Shown here piece after piece: positions 1 through 8,719 of a DNA stretch of 58,540 nt. The notes under the pieces were generated by a model, which had not been told where the DNA came from, ran no database searches, and was given only the letters and a program-made list of their open reading frames with translations. A program made the translations under genes and the position numbers. The DNA is from an uncultured Clostridia bacterium. Its GTDB lineage: Bacteria > Bacillota > Clostridia > Oscillospirales > Acutalibacteraceae. Within the stretch, counting starts at the first letter, position 1; each line of letters opens with the position of its first letter. The stretch covers positions 1 to 58,540 of the forward strand of contig CAMAZY010000017.1 in NCBI GenBank assembly GCA_945863885.1. The letters are read 5' to 3'.

Positions 1-1
1 G

Positions 2-496
2 CAAAGAAAATTCCTCGAAGACCTCGGACTTGACAAGGAAACGGTCGACAAAATCCTCGACGAGAACGGGGCAGACATCGAGAAGGCAAAAAGCAAAGCC
101 GAAACGGAGCGTGACAACTATAAGTCACAGCTTGAAACGGCGCAGGACGCCCTGAAAGAGTTTGAGGGCGTTGACGTCAAGGACTTGCAAGGCAAAATCC
201 AACAGTTTAACGATACCCTTTCCCAAAAGGAAACGGAGTATCAGGCGAAAATCGCCGATATGGAGTTTGACGCTAAGCTTTCCGAGCTTCTCAAGCAGTC
301 CGGTGTCAAAAACGTCAAGGCGGCGAAAGCACTTCTTGACCTTGACACACTCAAAGAAAGCAAGAATCAGGACGCCGATATCAAAACGGCGGTTGACGCT
401 TGCAAAGAAGAAAAACAAATCTTGCCTGATGGCCGTCCAAAATACTACGAAAACTTTGTTGTTGACTTCCCGAAAGAAAAGATGGAAGCGGCTTAA
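2..496 (+). CDS. Phage GP20-like minor structural/scaffold protein, 5' partial
   Basis: The frame is open from the window edge to a TAA, so the N-terminus is missing. The translation begins QRKFLEDLGLDKETV and continues as a charged, helical, coiled-coil-like protein (residues ~20-120 of the visible part), as in Phage_GP20 scaffold proteins that assist capsid assembly. The LDLDTLKESKNQDADIK stretch is typical of that family. The last ~24 residues (LPDGRPKYYENFVVDFPKEK and after) do not look like the usual GP20 tail, so the 3' end may be a recombination fusion. No terminase, portal or capsid gene follows, which points to a prophage remnant. The family call is by eye, from motif memory. Confidence 0.7.
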   Translation, partial: QRKFLEDLGLDKETVDKILDENGADIEKAKSKAETERDNYKSQLETAQDALKEFEGVDVKDLQGKIQQFNDTLSQKETEYQAKIADMEFDAKLSELLKQSGVKNVKAAKALLDLDTLKESKNQDADIKTAVDACKEEKQILPDGRPKYYENFVVDFPKEKMEAA

Positions 497-508
497 AAAT
501 CAGATTCA

Positions 509-535
509 GGAGAATCCTTCGGGGTTCTCCTTTTT
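509..535 (+). terminator. Rho-independent terminator after the phage-like gene
   Basis: A 9-bp stem GGAGAATCC/GGGTTCTCC (one G-U pair) closes a TTCG tetraloop and is followed by five T. It lies 12 bases after the stop codon of the GP20-like gene. Confidence 0.9.
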
Positions 536-587
536 CCGTGTACGCAGAAAAACCGCCCACCTGTGGTGAACGGCTTTCAGCAAATGA

Positions 588-921
588 TTATGACGTACAG
601 CAAGATTTCAGCCTCAATGGCTTAATTTTCTTGCCTATAATTAGTATGACAGATGAGCGGCATCTTTTGTGAAGAAAAAATGTAAAAGAAAAATGGTAAA
701 GTAAATTGTTGTGTGGGTTAATATTTTGAGAAAAAATGTCTTTTTGGCTTTTCGCCTTGATTTCAGAACGGATACGGTAAACGGTGGATTGCGATAGACC
801 GAGTTCGGCTACAAGCTGTTTTACAGGTTTATCGAAATTGTCTTTGTTGTAAAATTCGTTTAGGCGGAACATAGTCCGTTTCGGGCGGTAAATCATATCG
901 GGTCAAAATGTCTTTGAACAT
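588..921 (-). pseudogene. Small helix-turn-helix protein, frameshifted
   Basis: A minus-strand ATG at 921 sits behind a GTGAGG ribosome site and reads MFKDILTRYDLPPETDYVPP, then stops after ~30 codons. The neighbouring frame continues with a clear helix-turn-helix, PVKQLVAELGLSQSTVYRIR (about 830-740). A one-base shift near 855-885 would join the two into one protein. The C-terminal ~45 residues after the helix-turn-helix look low-complexity and may be read-through. The helix-turn-helix resembles small phage or mobile-element DNA-binding proteins. The alternative is that the shorter frame starting at 896 is intact and functional. Confidence 0.5.
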
Positions 922-1112
922 AACAAAAACCTCACTTTCTACTTTCTGATTTTGGGTTCAGAATCAGTATGAAAGATGAGGGGAGTGGATAAGTGAAAAA
1001 GAGGTAAAAGGTAAAGTTTTAATAATATAATCTGAATATAGAGGCATCTGGAAGTGTTCGCTCGTGGGTGCTACTTTTCATTTTACTGTCTTTCCATAAC
1101 GTGTATAAATTT

Positions 1113-1123
1113 CACATAATGTG
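1113..1123. promoter_or_regulatory. CACATAATGTG palindrome
   Basis: A perfect 11-base inverted repeat lies directly upstream of the -35 box at 1124. It is a candidate operator for the downstream promoter; no binding protein can be named. Confidence 0.35.
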
Positions 1124-1151
1124 TTGATTTTTCACATATTTATGATATTAT
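1124..1151 (+). promoter_or_regulatory. Candidate sigma-A promoter upstream of DUF1292
   Basis: TTGATT (1124-1129) and TATTAT (1146-1151) are 16 bases apart. The start would fall next to the hairpin at 1153-1190, giving a structured leader to the gene at 1304. Confidence 0.4.
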
Positions 1152-1152
1152 A

Positions 1153-1199
1153 AAGATGTCAAAGTTTGTCAAAAAACTTACTGACATCTTATTTTTTTA
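1153..1199 (+). terminator. Strong hairpin with T-run (terminator or attenuator)
   Basis: The outer stem AAGATGTCA/TGACATCTT (1153-1161, 1182-1190) encloses an inner stem AAGTTT/AAACTT, and ATTTTTTT follows. No + strand gene ends just before it. If the promoter at 1124 is real, the hairpin sits at the transcript start and could attenuate DUF1292. Confidence 0.6.
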
Positions 1200-1255
1200 G
1201 CTTATAACGTCTTATATTTCAAGTGTTGGCACAAAAAGCGGCGTTTTACGCAAGG

Positions 1256-1267
1256 TATGACGTCATA
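1256..1267. promoter_or_regulatory. TATGACGTCATA perfect palindrome
   Basis: This 12-base perfect inverted repeat lies 36 bases before the start codon at 1304. It is a candidate operator; no regulator is known. Confidence 0.35.
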
Positions 1268-1303
1268 TTAACCGAATCCGAAGCATGACGAGGAGTGAAT
1301 AAT

Positions 1304-1582
1304 GTGAAATATATTAACACCGACTATGACCTGATTATTGACAAAACCGACGAAAACTTTCCGACCTATACGGTCTTACATACGTTCCAATGCATCGAAA
1401 ACGGAAAGCATTATGTCATCTTAACCGACGGCTCAACAGATGAGGCGGGAATGCAGAACATTTATGCTGCGACATTTGACCCGGATTCCGATGAAAGCGA
1501 ATTGATTGATCTTAAGACCGAGGAAGAAATCGAAATGGTGAATGATGTCTTAGATGATTTGTCAAAGGAAAGCAGAGGGTGA
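1304..1582 (+). CDS. DUF1292-family protein
   Basis: A small acidic protein of ~92 residues. YTVLHTFQCIENGKHYVILT and the tail LKTEEEIEMVNDVLDDL match the DUF1292 pattern of Firmicutes; its biochemical role is unknown. The start is GTG at 1304, eight bases after AGGAG; an earlier in-frame GTG at 1295 overlaps that ribosome site and is less likely. The stop TGA is at 1580-1582. The same frame continues directly into a glycosyltransferase fragment, so the stop lies exactly at a junction. It probably belongs to the mobile-element debris on its left. Confidence 0.75.
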   Translation: MKYINTDYDLIIDKTDENFPTYTVLHTFQCIENGKHYVILTDGSTDEAGMQNIYAATFDPDSDESELIDLKTEEEIEMVNDVLDDLSKESRG

Positions 1583-1873
1583 AGCCGCTACGAGGGAAAA
1601 AGCGTCACGGTCAGAGAAGCGCAGCTGCTCGGAAAACCGGTCATCATCACGGCATACGGTACAGCAGAAAGCCAGTTGGAAAACGGCGTGGACGGGATGA
1701 TCGTGCCGCTTGATACCGAAAAATGTGCGAAGGCGATTGCCGGCTTGCCGAAAGACGGAAAGCTTTTGCGTGAGCTTTCGGATTGCTGTAAGGGCAGAGA
1801 TTATTCCAACGCCAAAGAGACGAAGAAGATATACAGATTCCTTGAAAACGGTGAGACGTTAAGTGCTACATGA
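1583..1873 (+). pseudogene. C-terminal fragment of a GT4-type glycosyltransferase
   Basis: Directly after the DUF1292 stop the same frame reads SRYEGKSVTVREAQLLGKPV and then NGVDGMIVPLD. This is the nucleotide-sugar-binding end of a family 4 (GT-B) glycosyltransferase, including the E-x7-E-like region. About 95 residues remain of an expected ~350-400; the acceptor domain and start codon are absent. The fragment heads the polysaccharide operon, so the 5' part of that operon was removed or displaced by the DNA now at 1-1582. It cannot be functional on its own. Confidence 0.8.
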
Positions 1874-1897
1874 AGCGATGAGTCAGGAGGAAATAAT

Positions 1898-2917
1898 ATG
1901 CCGAAAATCAGTGTAATTGTGCCGGTTTACAAGGTGGAAAAATACTTGAAACGGTGTGTTGACAGTATTTTGCATCAGACATTTTCCGATCTGGAAGTGA
2001 TTCTGGTGGATGATGGCTCACCGGATCAATGCCCTGCTATGTGCGACAAATACGCCGGAACGGATGGCCGGGTCAAAGTGATTCATCAAAAGAACGCAGG
2101 CGTCTCGGCGGCAAGAAATGCCGGGCTTTCGCTGGCTTCTGGTGAATATATTACGTTTGTTGACAGCGACGATTTTATCGAACTGCAGATGTACGAAAAA
2201 ATGCTTGCGGTTGCCAAAAAATACGATTGTGATGTCGTGATGTGCGATTGTATGAAAGAGTTTCCGGATCATCAGGAGGTTTATACCCACAATATCCGTC
2301 CCGGTTTATATAACAGAGAACAGTTGAAAGATGAATATTATCCGCATCTTTTAATGATGGAAAACGTGGAATATCCGCCGACGATTTCAAACTGCCTTTT
2401 GCTGTTCAAAAGGCAACTGAACAGCGGGAAAGAGATACCGAGATATCTTGAAGGTGTCCGCTTTTCAGAGGACTTGCTTTTCGGAGCACAGCTTTTATAT
2501 GCCGCTGATTCCTTTTTCTACATGAAAGGGGATTGCTTCTATCATTATTGCATGAATGCCGATTCTGCAACCCACAGTTTTAAACCGGATAAATGGAACG
2601 ACTATAAGCGACTTGTAGAGGAAATCCGCAAATGCTTTGCCGACTGTCCGGATTATGATTTCGGCGAACAGATAGATAAAGTACTGCTGTTTTTCATTTA
2701 CAACACAATTGGGGATATTTTCGCTGAGGACAGCCTGTCTCAACAACAGAAAAATAAAATGGCAAAGGGAATTTTACAAGAGAAAACGGTTGTTGAACTG
2801 TTCGGGCGGTTAAATATCGGGAAGCTTGCCGTGCCTGCCAAGTTGAAAATATTGACCGGTTGCTATGCCCACCCGGTATTGGTGCCGTTGGTGTCGGCTT
2901 ATATGGGAAGAAAGTGA
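1898..2917 (+). CDS. Family 2 glycosyltransferase
   Basis: A 339-residue GT-A enzyme expected to add a sugar to a lipid-linked polysaccharide repeat on the cytoplasmic face. The N-terminal domain has ISVIVPVYKVEKYL, the nucleotide-binding VDDGSPD (residues ~35-42), the AGVSAARNAGL helix and the metal-binding VDSDD near residue 90. The C-terminal half is variable and presumably binds the acceptor. Start at ATG 1898 behind TCAGGAGG. First intact gene of the operon, 24 bases after the broken glycosyltransferase. Sugar specificity cannot be read. Confidence 0.9.
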   Translation: MPKISVIVPVYKVEKYLKRCVDSILHQTFSDLEVILVDDGSPDQCPAMCDKYAGTDGRVKVIHQKNAGVSAARNAGLSLASGEYITFVDSDDFIELQMYEKMLAVAKKYDCDVVMCDCMKEFPDHQEVYTHNIRPGLYNREQLKDEYYPHLLMMENVEYPPTISNCLLLFKRQLNSGKEIPRYLEGVRFSEDLLFGAQLLYAADSFFYMKGDCFYHYCMNADSATHSFKPDKWNDYKRLVEEIRKCFADCPDYDFGEQIDKVLLFFIYNTIGDIFAEDSLSQQQKNKMAKGILQEKTVVELFGRLNIGKLAVPAKLKILTGCYAHPVLVPLVSAYMGRK

Positions 2918-2928
2918 GGGATTTTCAA

Positions 2929-3933
2929 ATGAATTACCCGATTTCGGTTGTTATACCTGTTTTTAACAAGGAAAAGTATCTTCGAAACATCTTCGACTGC
3001 TTGTTAAAACAATCTTTTGAAGATTTCGAATGTATTGTCGTTGATGACGGTTCGACGGACGGATCGGGTGATTTGTGTGACGAGCTTGCGTCAAGTGACA
3101 ATCGCTTTCGGGTATTCCATATTTCGAACAGCGGTGTGTCTCATGCAAGAAACCTTGCTTTAAGCAAAGCAAACGGCGAATACATTACCTTTATCGATGC
3201 AGATGACAGCATACCGGAAAACTACCTTGAATGTTTATACAACACAATTACGCAAAGCAAAGCAGACATGGTGATTTGCTCCGTAACGAAAGTATGGCAA
3301 TCGGGAAAACAGGAAAAAGTTGATTTGCTCCCGAATGGTGTCTATGAAAAAATAGACCTGCTTCCTGATTTTGCGGCTTTTCAGAAAAAAACGGGAATGT
3401 ATGGTTATTGCTGTGGGAAAATCTTTTTAAAACAATTGACAACTGAAAAACAGTTTGATGAAACCATCTGTCTTGCGGAGGATTTTGACTTTTATTTAAA
3501 ATTATATGCCGAAATCGACAGTATTTGTTTTACTGATGCAACAACCTATTTATATCGTCAGGAATCCGAAAACTCATCATTTACGGTTGATGATCATGCG
3601 ATAGACTACCGTGCCCAGTTGACAATCAATGTACATTATAAGCATTATCTTGAAAGTGAAAATGTATTTTGTGGGCAAAATCGCGCGATTGTATCACAGT
3701 TGTTGAGCAATTATGTTTATTATACACTGTTTTATTGTGATATTAAAAAGTTGAAACAGATTTATTCAGATTTACAGGCTGTATATAAAGAAGAACAATT
3801 TGAATTACACGGAAGAAATACGTTTGAAAAGTGGATTTTATTTTTGTTCCGTCATCATCAATCCCTGCCGATAAAACTCAGCTTAAAACTATATCGGTTT
3901 GCAAGAAAAATGATAAAAGGCAGAAGCTTTTAG
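2929..3933 (+). CDS. Family 2 glycosyltransferase
   Basis: A 334-residue GT2 enzyme starting at ATG 2929, 11 bases after the previous stop and behind GTGAGGG. An upstream in-frame start at 2860 would overlap the preceding gene by 58 bases and is rejected. PISVVIPVFNKEKYL, VDDGSTDGSGD and the metal-binding DADDSIPENYLE are present. The DADDSIPENYL block is shared with the next gene, so the two are probably tandem paralogues. AT-richer than its neighbours in its second half. Donor and acceptor are unknown. Confidence 0.9.
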   Translation: MNYPISVVIPVFNKEKYLRNIFDCLLKQSFEDFECIVVDDGSTDGSGDLCDELASSDNRFRVFHISNSGVSHARNLALSKANGEYITFIDADDSIPENYLECLYNTITQSKADMVICSVTKVWQSGKQEKVDLLPNGVYEKIDLLPDFAAFQKKTGMYGYCCGKIFLKQLTTEKQFDETICLAEDFDFYLKLYAEIDSICFTDATTYLYRQESENSSFTVDDHAIDYRAQLTINVHYKHYLESENVFCGQNRAIVSQLLSNYVYYTLFYCDIKKLKQIYSDLQAVYKEEQFELHGRNTFEKWILFLFRHHQSLPIKLSLKLYRFARKMIKGRSF

Positions 3934-3985
3934 CTGTTTTTCTTTTTCTGTTTCTTACGAAAACTTCAATACAGGAAGGTGTAAC

Positions 3986-4933
3986 ATGATTTCAATCATC
4001 ATTCCGATTTATAATGCAGAAGGTAATTTAAGGCGAATGCTTGACGGCGTTCTTGCCCAGACATACACGGATTATGAGTGTATCCTGATTGACGACGGCA
4101 GTACGGACGGCTCCTGCCATATATGCAAAGAATATGAAAACCGTGACAGCCGTTTTTTCTGCTTTATACAGGGGAACGGCGGCGTGTCATCGGCAAGAAA
4201 CCGGGGGCTTGAAATAGCAAAAGGGGACTACATAACCTTTTTGGATGCCGACGATTCTATCCCCGAAAACTATCTTTCTGAACTGTATGCGGCTTGTAAA
4301 GACGCCGATATTGCAGTTTGCGATACCGTGATTTATGAAAGCGGAAAAGAGACGCTTCGTTTTACGCATGAAAGTGCTTGTCTTACCGGAACCGAAGCCA
4401 TCAATTTTTTGTTGAGCCGGAAATACATCAATTCCGGACCGTGCTCAAAGCTGTTTAAAAAAGAAATTCTGAAAGATTTGCAGTTTCCGCCCCTGAAAAC
4501 GTATGAAGACATTCTGTTTGTTCTTGATGCTTTTTCTCGTGCGGAGAAAATCGCCGTAACGGATAAGACAGTGTATCACTATATTCAGAATACAAACGGA
4601 GCCATGAGTGCGATGATGAAAGAACCGTCTGCGGATATCATCGTTGCTACGGAGCGGATTTTGCAGTTCATCAGTGAGCGGAAAGATTTACAGCCGGAAT
4701 GTACTTATGTCACGGTTTCCCATTTATATCAGTATGCCTTGCCGCTTCTTGCTTCTCAAAACTATGTCGGTTCGGATTTCATAAGAAAAACAGCGAGACT
4801 TACGGGTAAATATATGCACCTTATTCTTTCCTGCAAGGCGATATCGTGGAAAGAAAAGATGACATTTTTTCTGTTTTCTCACGGGGCGGCTTTGGAAAGC
4901 GGATGTAAGATTCACAGAATCAGAAAGGGATAA
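3986..4933 (+). CDS. Family 2 glycosyltransferase
   Basis: A 315-residue GT2 enzyme with SIIIPIYNAEGNLRR, IDDGSTDGSCH and DADDSIPENYLSEL. ATG 3986 follows GGAAGGTGT. The gap from the previous gene is 52 bases with no visible terminator, so co-transcription is likely. Close resemblance of its first ~110 residues to the preceding gene suggests duplication followed by divergence of the acceptor half. Specificity is unknown. Confidence 0.9.
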   Translation: MISIIIPIYNAEGNLRRMLDGVLAQTYTDYECILIDDGSTDGSCHICKEYENRDSRFFCFIQGNGGVSSARNRGLEIAKGDYITFLDADDSIPENYLSELYAACKDADIAVCDTVIYESGKETLRFTHESACLTGTEAINFLLSRKYINSGPCSKLFKKEILKDLQFPPLKTYEDILFVLDAFSRAEKIAVTDKTVYHYIQNTNGAMSAMMKEPSADIIVATERILQFISERKDLQPECTYVTVSHLYQYALPLLASQNYVGSDFIRKTARLTGKYMHLILSCKAISWKEKMTFFLFSHGAALESGCKIHRIRKG

Positions 4934-4936
4934 ACG

Positions 4937-6106
4937 ATGTCGAAAATCTGGATGTATGCACATGGAGGAAGCGGAAATCACGGCTGTGAAGCGATTGTCC
5001 GTTCAACGTGCGGCTTGTTAAGTGAAAAAGCAAAAGCCGGCTTGACGCTGATTTCCTCCAATCCGAAAGAAGATAAAAAATACGGAATTGACACTCTTTG
5101 TGCAATTGAGCCGGATATTCTGCCGTATAAAAAGAGCAGTCTGTCTTTTGCTAAGGCATATTTGTCGTTGAAAATAAAAAATGACTATCTGCCGCTTGAT
5201 AAAATGAATTACAAAACAACGGCGGATCATATCCGAAACGGTGATATTGCGATGTCAATCGGCGGGGATAATTACTGTTACGCTGATGTGAAAAAATATA
5301 TCATGCTTCACGATATGATGCTCGAAAGAGGAGCAAAGACGGTGTTGTGGGGCTGTTCGGTTGAGCCTGAGCTGCTGGAACAGCACGAAATCTGCGCAGA
5401 CATCAGCCGGTATCATCTTATCACCGCTCGGGAAATGATTACCTATAACGCCTTAAAAGCAGTCAATCCGAATACGGTACTTGTTGCCGATCCTGCGTTC
5501 ACGCTTTTGCCGGAAAAGACAGCCTTGCCGCAAGGCTTTGTTCCCGGAAATACAGTCGGTATCAACATCAGCCCGATGATACAAAAGAGCGAAAAACATG
5601 AGGGCATCACGCTGAAAAACTATGAGGTGTTGATCGGAGAAATTCTGAATACCACTGATATGATGATAGCTTTGATACCCCATGTTGTGTGGAATAGCGG
5701 CGATGATCGGCAGGTGCTCGGTCAATTATATGAGCGTTTCAAGGACAGCGGCAGGGTCGTGCTGATTGAAGATCAGAGCTGTTCAAAGCTGAAGTACATT
5801 ATTTCCAAATGTCGCTTCTTTGTCGGGGCAAGAACCCATGCAACGATTGCAGCGTATTCGACTTGTGTACCGACCCTTGTTGTCGGTTATTCGGTCAAGG
5901 CGAGAGGAATCGCAAGAGATCTGTTCGGGAACGAGGAGCATTATGTTTTGCCCGTGCAGTCACTGAAAGACAAAACGGATTTGACAAAAGCGTTTGATTG
6001 GATTGTGCAAAATGAGGCTTCAATAAAGAGGCAGTTGGAAAATGAAATGCAGGCTGTTATCAAAAAAGCCACATCGGCAAGGGAATATATTGAACGTTTG
6101 ATTTAA
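4937..6106 (+). CDS. Polysaccharide pyruvyl transferase family protein
   Basis: A 389-residue protein. The N-terminal WMYAHGGSGNHGCEAIV loop and the C-terminal ARTHATIAAYSTCVP and YSVKARGIARDLFG segments are the conserved features of the PS_pyruv_trans (CsaB/WcaK-like) family, which moves pyruvate from phosphoenolpyruvate to sugars to make ketals. It begins three bases after the previous stop, so it is translationally coupled. With four GT2 genes and a flippase it implies an acidic, pyruvylated surface glycan. The pairing with an FrhB-like protein at 8720 is common in clostridial polysaccharide loci. Confidence 0.88.
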   Translation: MSKIWMYAHGGSGNHGCEAIVRSTCGLLSEKAKAGLTLISSNPKEDKKYGIDTLCAIEPDILPYKKSSLSFAKAYLSLKIKNDYLPLDKMNYKTTADHIRNGDIAMSIGGDNYCYADVKKYIMLHDMMLERGAKTVLWGCSVEPELLEQHEICADISRYHLITAREMITYNALKAVNPNTVLVADPAFTLLPEKTALPQGFVPGNTVGINISPMIQKSEKHEGITLKNYEVLIGEILNTTDMMIALIPHVVWNSGDDRQVLGQLYERFKDSGRVVLIEDQSCSKLKYIISKCRFFVGARTHATIAAYSTCVPTLVVGYSVKARGIARDLFGNEEHYVLPVQSLKDKTDLTKAFDWIVQNEASIKRQLENEMQAVIKKATSAREYIERLI

Positions 6107-6120
6107 AAGGGAGATAGAGT

Positions 6121-7686
6121 ATGTCAAGACTAGAAAACTCGGCCAAAAACATATTCTTGTCATTCGGTAATACACTCCTGCAATCTCTTCTCGGACTGGT
6201 TTCCCGAACGGTTTTTATTTATACGCTCGGCTCGGACTATCTCGGTTTGTCGGGCTTGCTCGGTAATGTTCTGGGCTTTTTGTCAATCAGCGAGCTCGGA
6301 ATTGCCGCCGCAATCGGGTTCAGTCTTTATAAGCCTTTGGCTGAAAAAGATTATAAGTCAGTCAGCGCCCTGATGACAATCTACCGAAAGTCGTATGCCG
6401 TCATAGGCGGTATTGTGCTGGTGTCGGGAATCGTTCTGTTTCAATTTCTTGACTTTTTCGTTCCCGTCGATCAGCAGCCGTACGGGACAAGCTTTGCCTA
6501 CTTTGCGTTTTTGGCAAACACGGTGATCGGCTATTTTCTCTCATATAAAACGACGCTGATATCCTCGGATAATCAGATGTTCCGGCTTGTGCCGATTCAG
6601 TTTTCGGTTGCCGTGGTTCAGACGATCCTTCAGATTATTTCTCTTCTGATCTTTAAGAACTATATTGTTTATCTTTCGATTCAGATTGTCTGTTCGGTTG
6701 CTTCCATGGCAATTCAGAACGCTTTCATTTCGAAAAGATACAGTGAGGTTGACTTCAATTCTAAGGACAAGTTAACCGATTCTCAGAAAAGCAAAATCAA
6801 AAAGAATATATCCGGTCTGATTATTGCAAAAATCGGAGATTATCTTGTAAATTCAACGGACAATCTGATTATTACTAAGCTTGTCAGCCTTACCGCTACG
6901 GGTATTTATTCAAATTACCTGATCATCCGGAATATGGTCAACAGCTATATCGGGTCGATTTTCAGCGGAATTACCGCCGGTATGGGAAATGTGGTTGCGG
7001 TTGAAAGTGACGAGAAAAAGTTGGAAATCTTCGATACCATGTTTTTCTGTGCCTTTTTTATATACAGCCTGGAAGCGAGCTGTTTCATGTGCCTGTTCAA
7101 TCCGTTTATCGGAGATATATGGATCGGTGAAAAGTACCTGTTTCCGGTCGGTACGGTTGCGATTATCGTGCTGAATAATTTCCTGACGGGACTCCGGATG
7201 CCGCTGATTACCATGAAAGGTGCCGCCGGAAAATATCTGGAGGATTCCTGGGTTCCGTTTGCTTTTGCCGGTATCAATCTGGCGGCTTCGATTCTTTTGG
7301 CAAAGCCGCTTGGCGTAGCCGGTGTATTTTTAGGTACCATTATCGGAAGTGTTCTCACAGCCGATTGGTACAGACCGATTGTGATTTATCGGACGGTTTT
7401 TCATGCTCCGGTAAGAAAGTATTACAAAAAGTATTTACAATATCTTATGTTGGGAACTGCCTATGTGGTGTTTGCCTATTGGCTGTGCGATCTGATTCCG
7501 ATCCGGAACGTTTATTTTGGCTTTGTCGTCAAGGCGTTGATTGCCGGTATCATTCCGGTGGTTTTCAATTGTCTTTTCTTCTTTAAAACGAAAGAATTTG
7601 CGTCGGTCAAAACAATTGCCGTAAGACTGACAGGCGGAGTGCTTATGAAAATGAAATCATTATTGAAACGGAGGAGCCATGAATAA
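6121..7686 (+). CDS. Wzx-like polysaccharide flippase (MOP superfamily)
   Basis: A 521-residue integral membrane protein with about 12-14 hydrophobic segments across residues ~10-490, and an N-terminus rich in S and G typical of PST/Wzx flippases. NTLLQSLLGLVSRTVFIYTL and the GSDYLGLSGLLGNVL segment are characteristic. It would move the undecaprenyl-linked repeat unit across the membrane. Start at ATG 6121 behind AAAGGGAG. It overlaps the next gene by eight bases. No Wzy polymerase is visible in the window; it may lie in the lost 5' part of the locus. Confidence 0.88.
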   Translation: MSRLENSAKNIFLSFGNTLLQSLLGLVSRTVFIYTLGSDYLGLSGLLGNVLGFLSISELGIAAAIGFSLYKPLAEKDYKSVSALMTIYRKSYAVIGGIVLVSGIVLFQFLDFFVPVDQQPYGTSFAYFAFLANTVIGYFLSYKTTLISSDNQMFRLVPIQFSVAVVQTILQIISLLIFKNYIVYLSIQIVCSVASMAIQNAFISKRYSEVDFNSKDKLTDSQKSKIKKNISGLIIAKIGDYLVNSTDNLIITKLVSLTATGIYSNYLIIRNMVNSYIGSIFSGITAGMGNVVAVESDEKKLEIFDTMFFCAFFIYSLEASCFMCLFNPFIGDIWIGEKYLFPVGTVAIIVLNNFLTGLRMPLITMKGAAGKYLEDSWVPFAFAGINLAASILLAKPLGVAGVFLGTIIGSVLTADWYRPIVIYRTVFHAPVRKYYKKYLQYLMLGTAYVVFAYWLCDLIPIRNVYFGFVVKALIAGIIPVVFNCLFFFKTKEFASVKTIAVRLTGGVLMKMKSLLKRRSHE

Positions 7687-8686
7687 AACAGTCAGTGTTA
7701 TCATTCCATGCTACAACGGAGAACAGTTTATAGACCGATGCATCAATTCCGTTGTTTCACAGGATTATCCGACTATTGAAATCATTATCGTTAATGACGG
7801 ATCGACGGATAAAAGCGAAGATAAAATATTGTCATGGAAAAAAGAACTTGAAAATACGGGACGCAGATTGATTTATGTAAAACAGGAAAATAAAGGCTCC
7901 GGAGCCACTGTCAACACCGGGCTTAAATATGTCTCGGGTGAGTATATCTCTTTACTTGATGTTGATGATGAATATCTGCCCGGTTGTATATCGGAAAGGG
8001 TCAAATTCCTCAATGAACACTGTGATATTGACGTTGTCCGGTCAAACGGCTGGTATGTAAGAGGAGAAAACAGAAGCCTATTCATATACGATGAAAAAGA
8101 AAAAAATATTCAGGATGTTTTTTCTGCGTTGATTGAAGGGAAAACAAACAACTGGGCGGGAAGCTTTATGGTAAGAGCCTCCGCTTTATTTGCTTTTTAT
8201 CCGGATCGGGAAATTTACCAATCCAGATACGGTCAGAATTTACAATTTTTGATGCCTTTGATTTATAAAAAGAAATGCGGCTATATAGACGAACCGCATA
8301 TGAATTATAACCAACAGGAGAACTCATTGAGTAAATCAACTAATGCCGATAAAAAAGCGTTTTTACTGACAAATCAAAAAGGGTACAGAGAAATCCGTGA
8401 GTACATGATCAGCCTGATTGTGAAAGATAAAAAGGAGAAAGAAGCGTTCTTTTGTCTTGCCAAAAAGTGCTATTTGAAAAATGCTATGCAAATTGCTCTG
8501 GATTTCAAAGACCGAAGTCTCATGAAAGAGACGTTTTCCGAATTGAAAGCAATAAAGTCAATTTCGATTGATGAAATGATTACCTATTGCCGTTTGTTAC
8601 ATTCGGGGTTGGTTCCGTTTCTTCGTTTGTGCAGAAAGATAAAGACAGTAACAAACAAAATATTGCAAAAGCGAACCGATTTCTGA
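7679..8686 (+). CDS. Family 2 glycosyltransferase
   Basis: A 335-residue GT2 enzyme: VSVIIPCYNGEQFIDRC, VNDGSTDKSED and the metal-site LDVDDEYLPG (a DVD variant of the usual D-x-D). The ribosome site GGAGG lies inside the end of the flippase gene, and the eight-base overlap indicates translational coupling. The C-terminal 150 residues are lysine-rich and variable. Fourth intact glycosyltransferase of the operon; donor and acceptor unknown. Confidence 0.88.
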   Translation: MNKTVSVIIPCYNGEQFIDRCINSVVSQDYPTIEIIIVNDGSTDKSEDKILSWKKELENTGRRLIYVKQENKGSGATVNTGLKYVSGEYISLLDVDDEYLPGCISERVKFLNEHCDIDVVRSNGWYVRGENRSLFIYDEKEKNIQDVFSALIEGKTNNWAGSFMVRASALFAFYPDREIYQSRYGQNLQFLMPLIYKKKCGYIDEPHMNYNQQENSLSKSTNADKKAFLLTNQKGYREIREYMISLIVKDKKEKEAFFCLAKKCYLKNAMQIALDFKDRSLMKETFSELKAIKSISIDEMITYCRLLHSGLVPFLRLCRKIKTVTNKILQKRTDF

Positions 8687-8719
8687 TAATTTGTTGGTTT
8701 CGGTCGGAGGTAATTGAAA

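Larger units (their letters stand above)
922..1303. other. Gene-free stretch with palindromes and leader structure
   Basis: No convincing gene lies between the helix-turn-helix gene and DUF1292. About 963-1018 is a degenerate direct copy of about 641-705; both carry AGTATGA-AGATGAG and then a GTAAA-rich tail. The stretch also holds the promoter, palindromes and hairpin listed separately. Confidence 0.5.

Noticed and set aside
2860-2928. N-terminal extension of the second GT2 gene
   Set aside because: It overlaps the preceding gene by 58 bases, and a good ribosome site precedes the ATG at 2929, which starts directly at the GT2 core.
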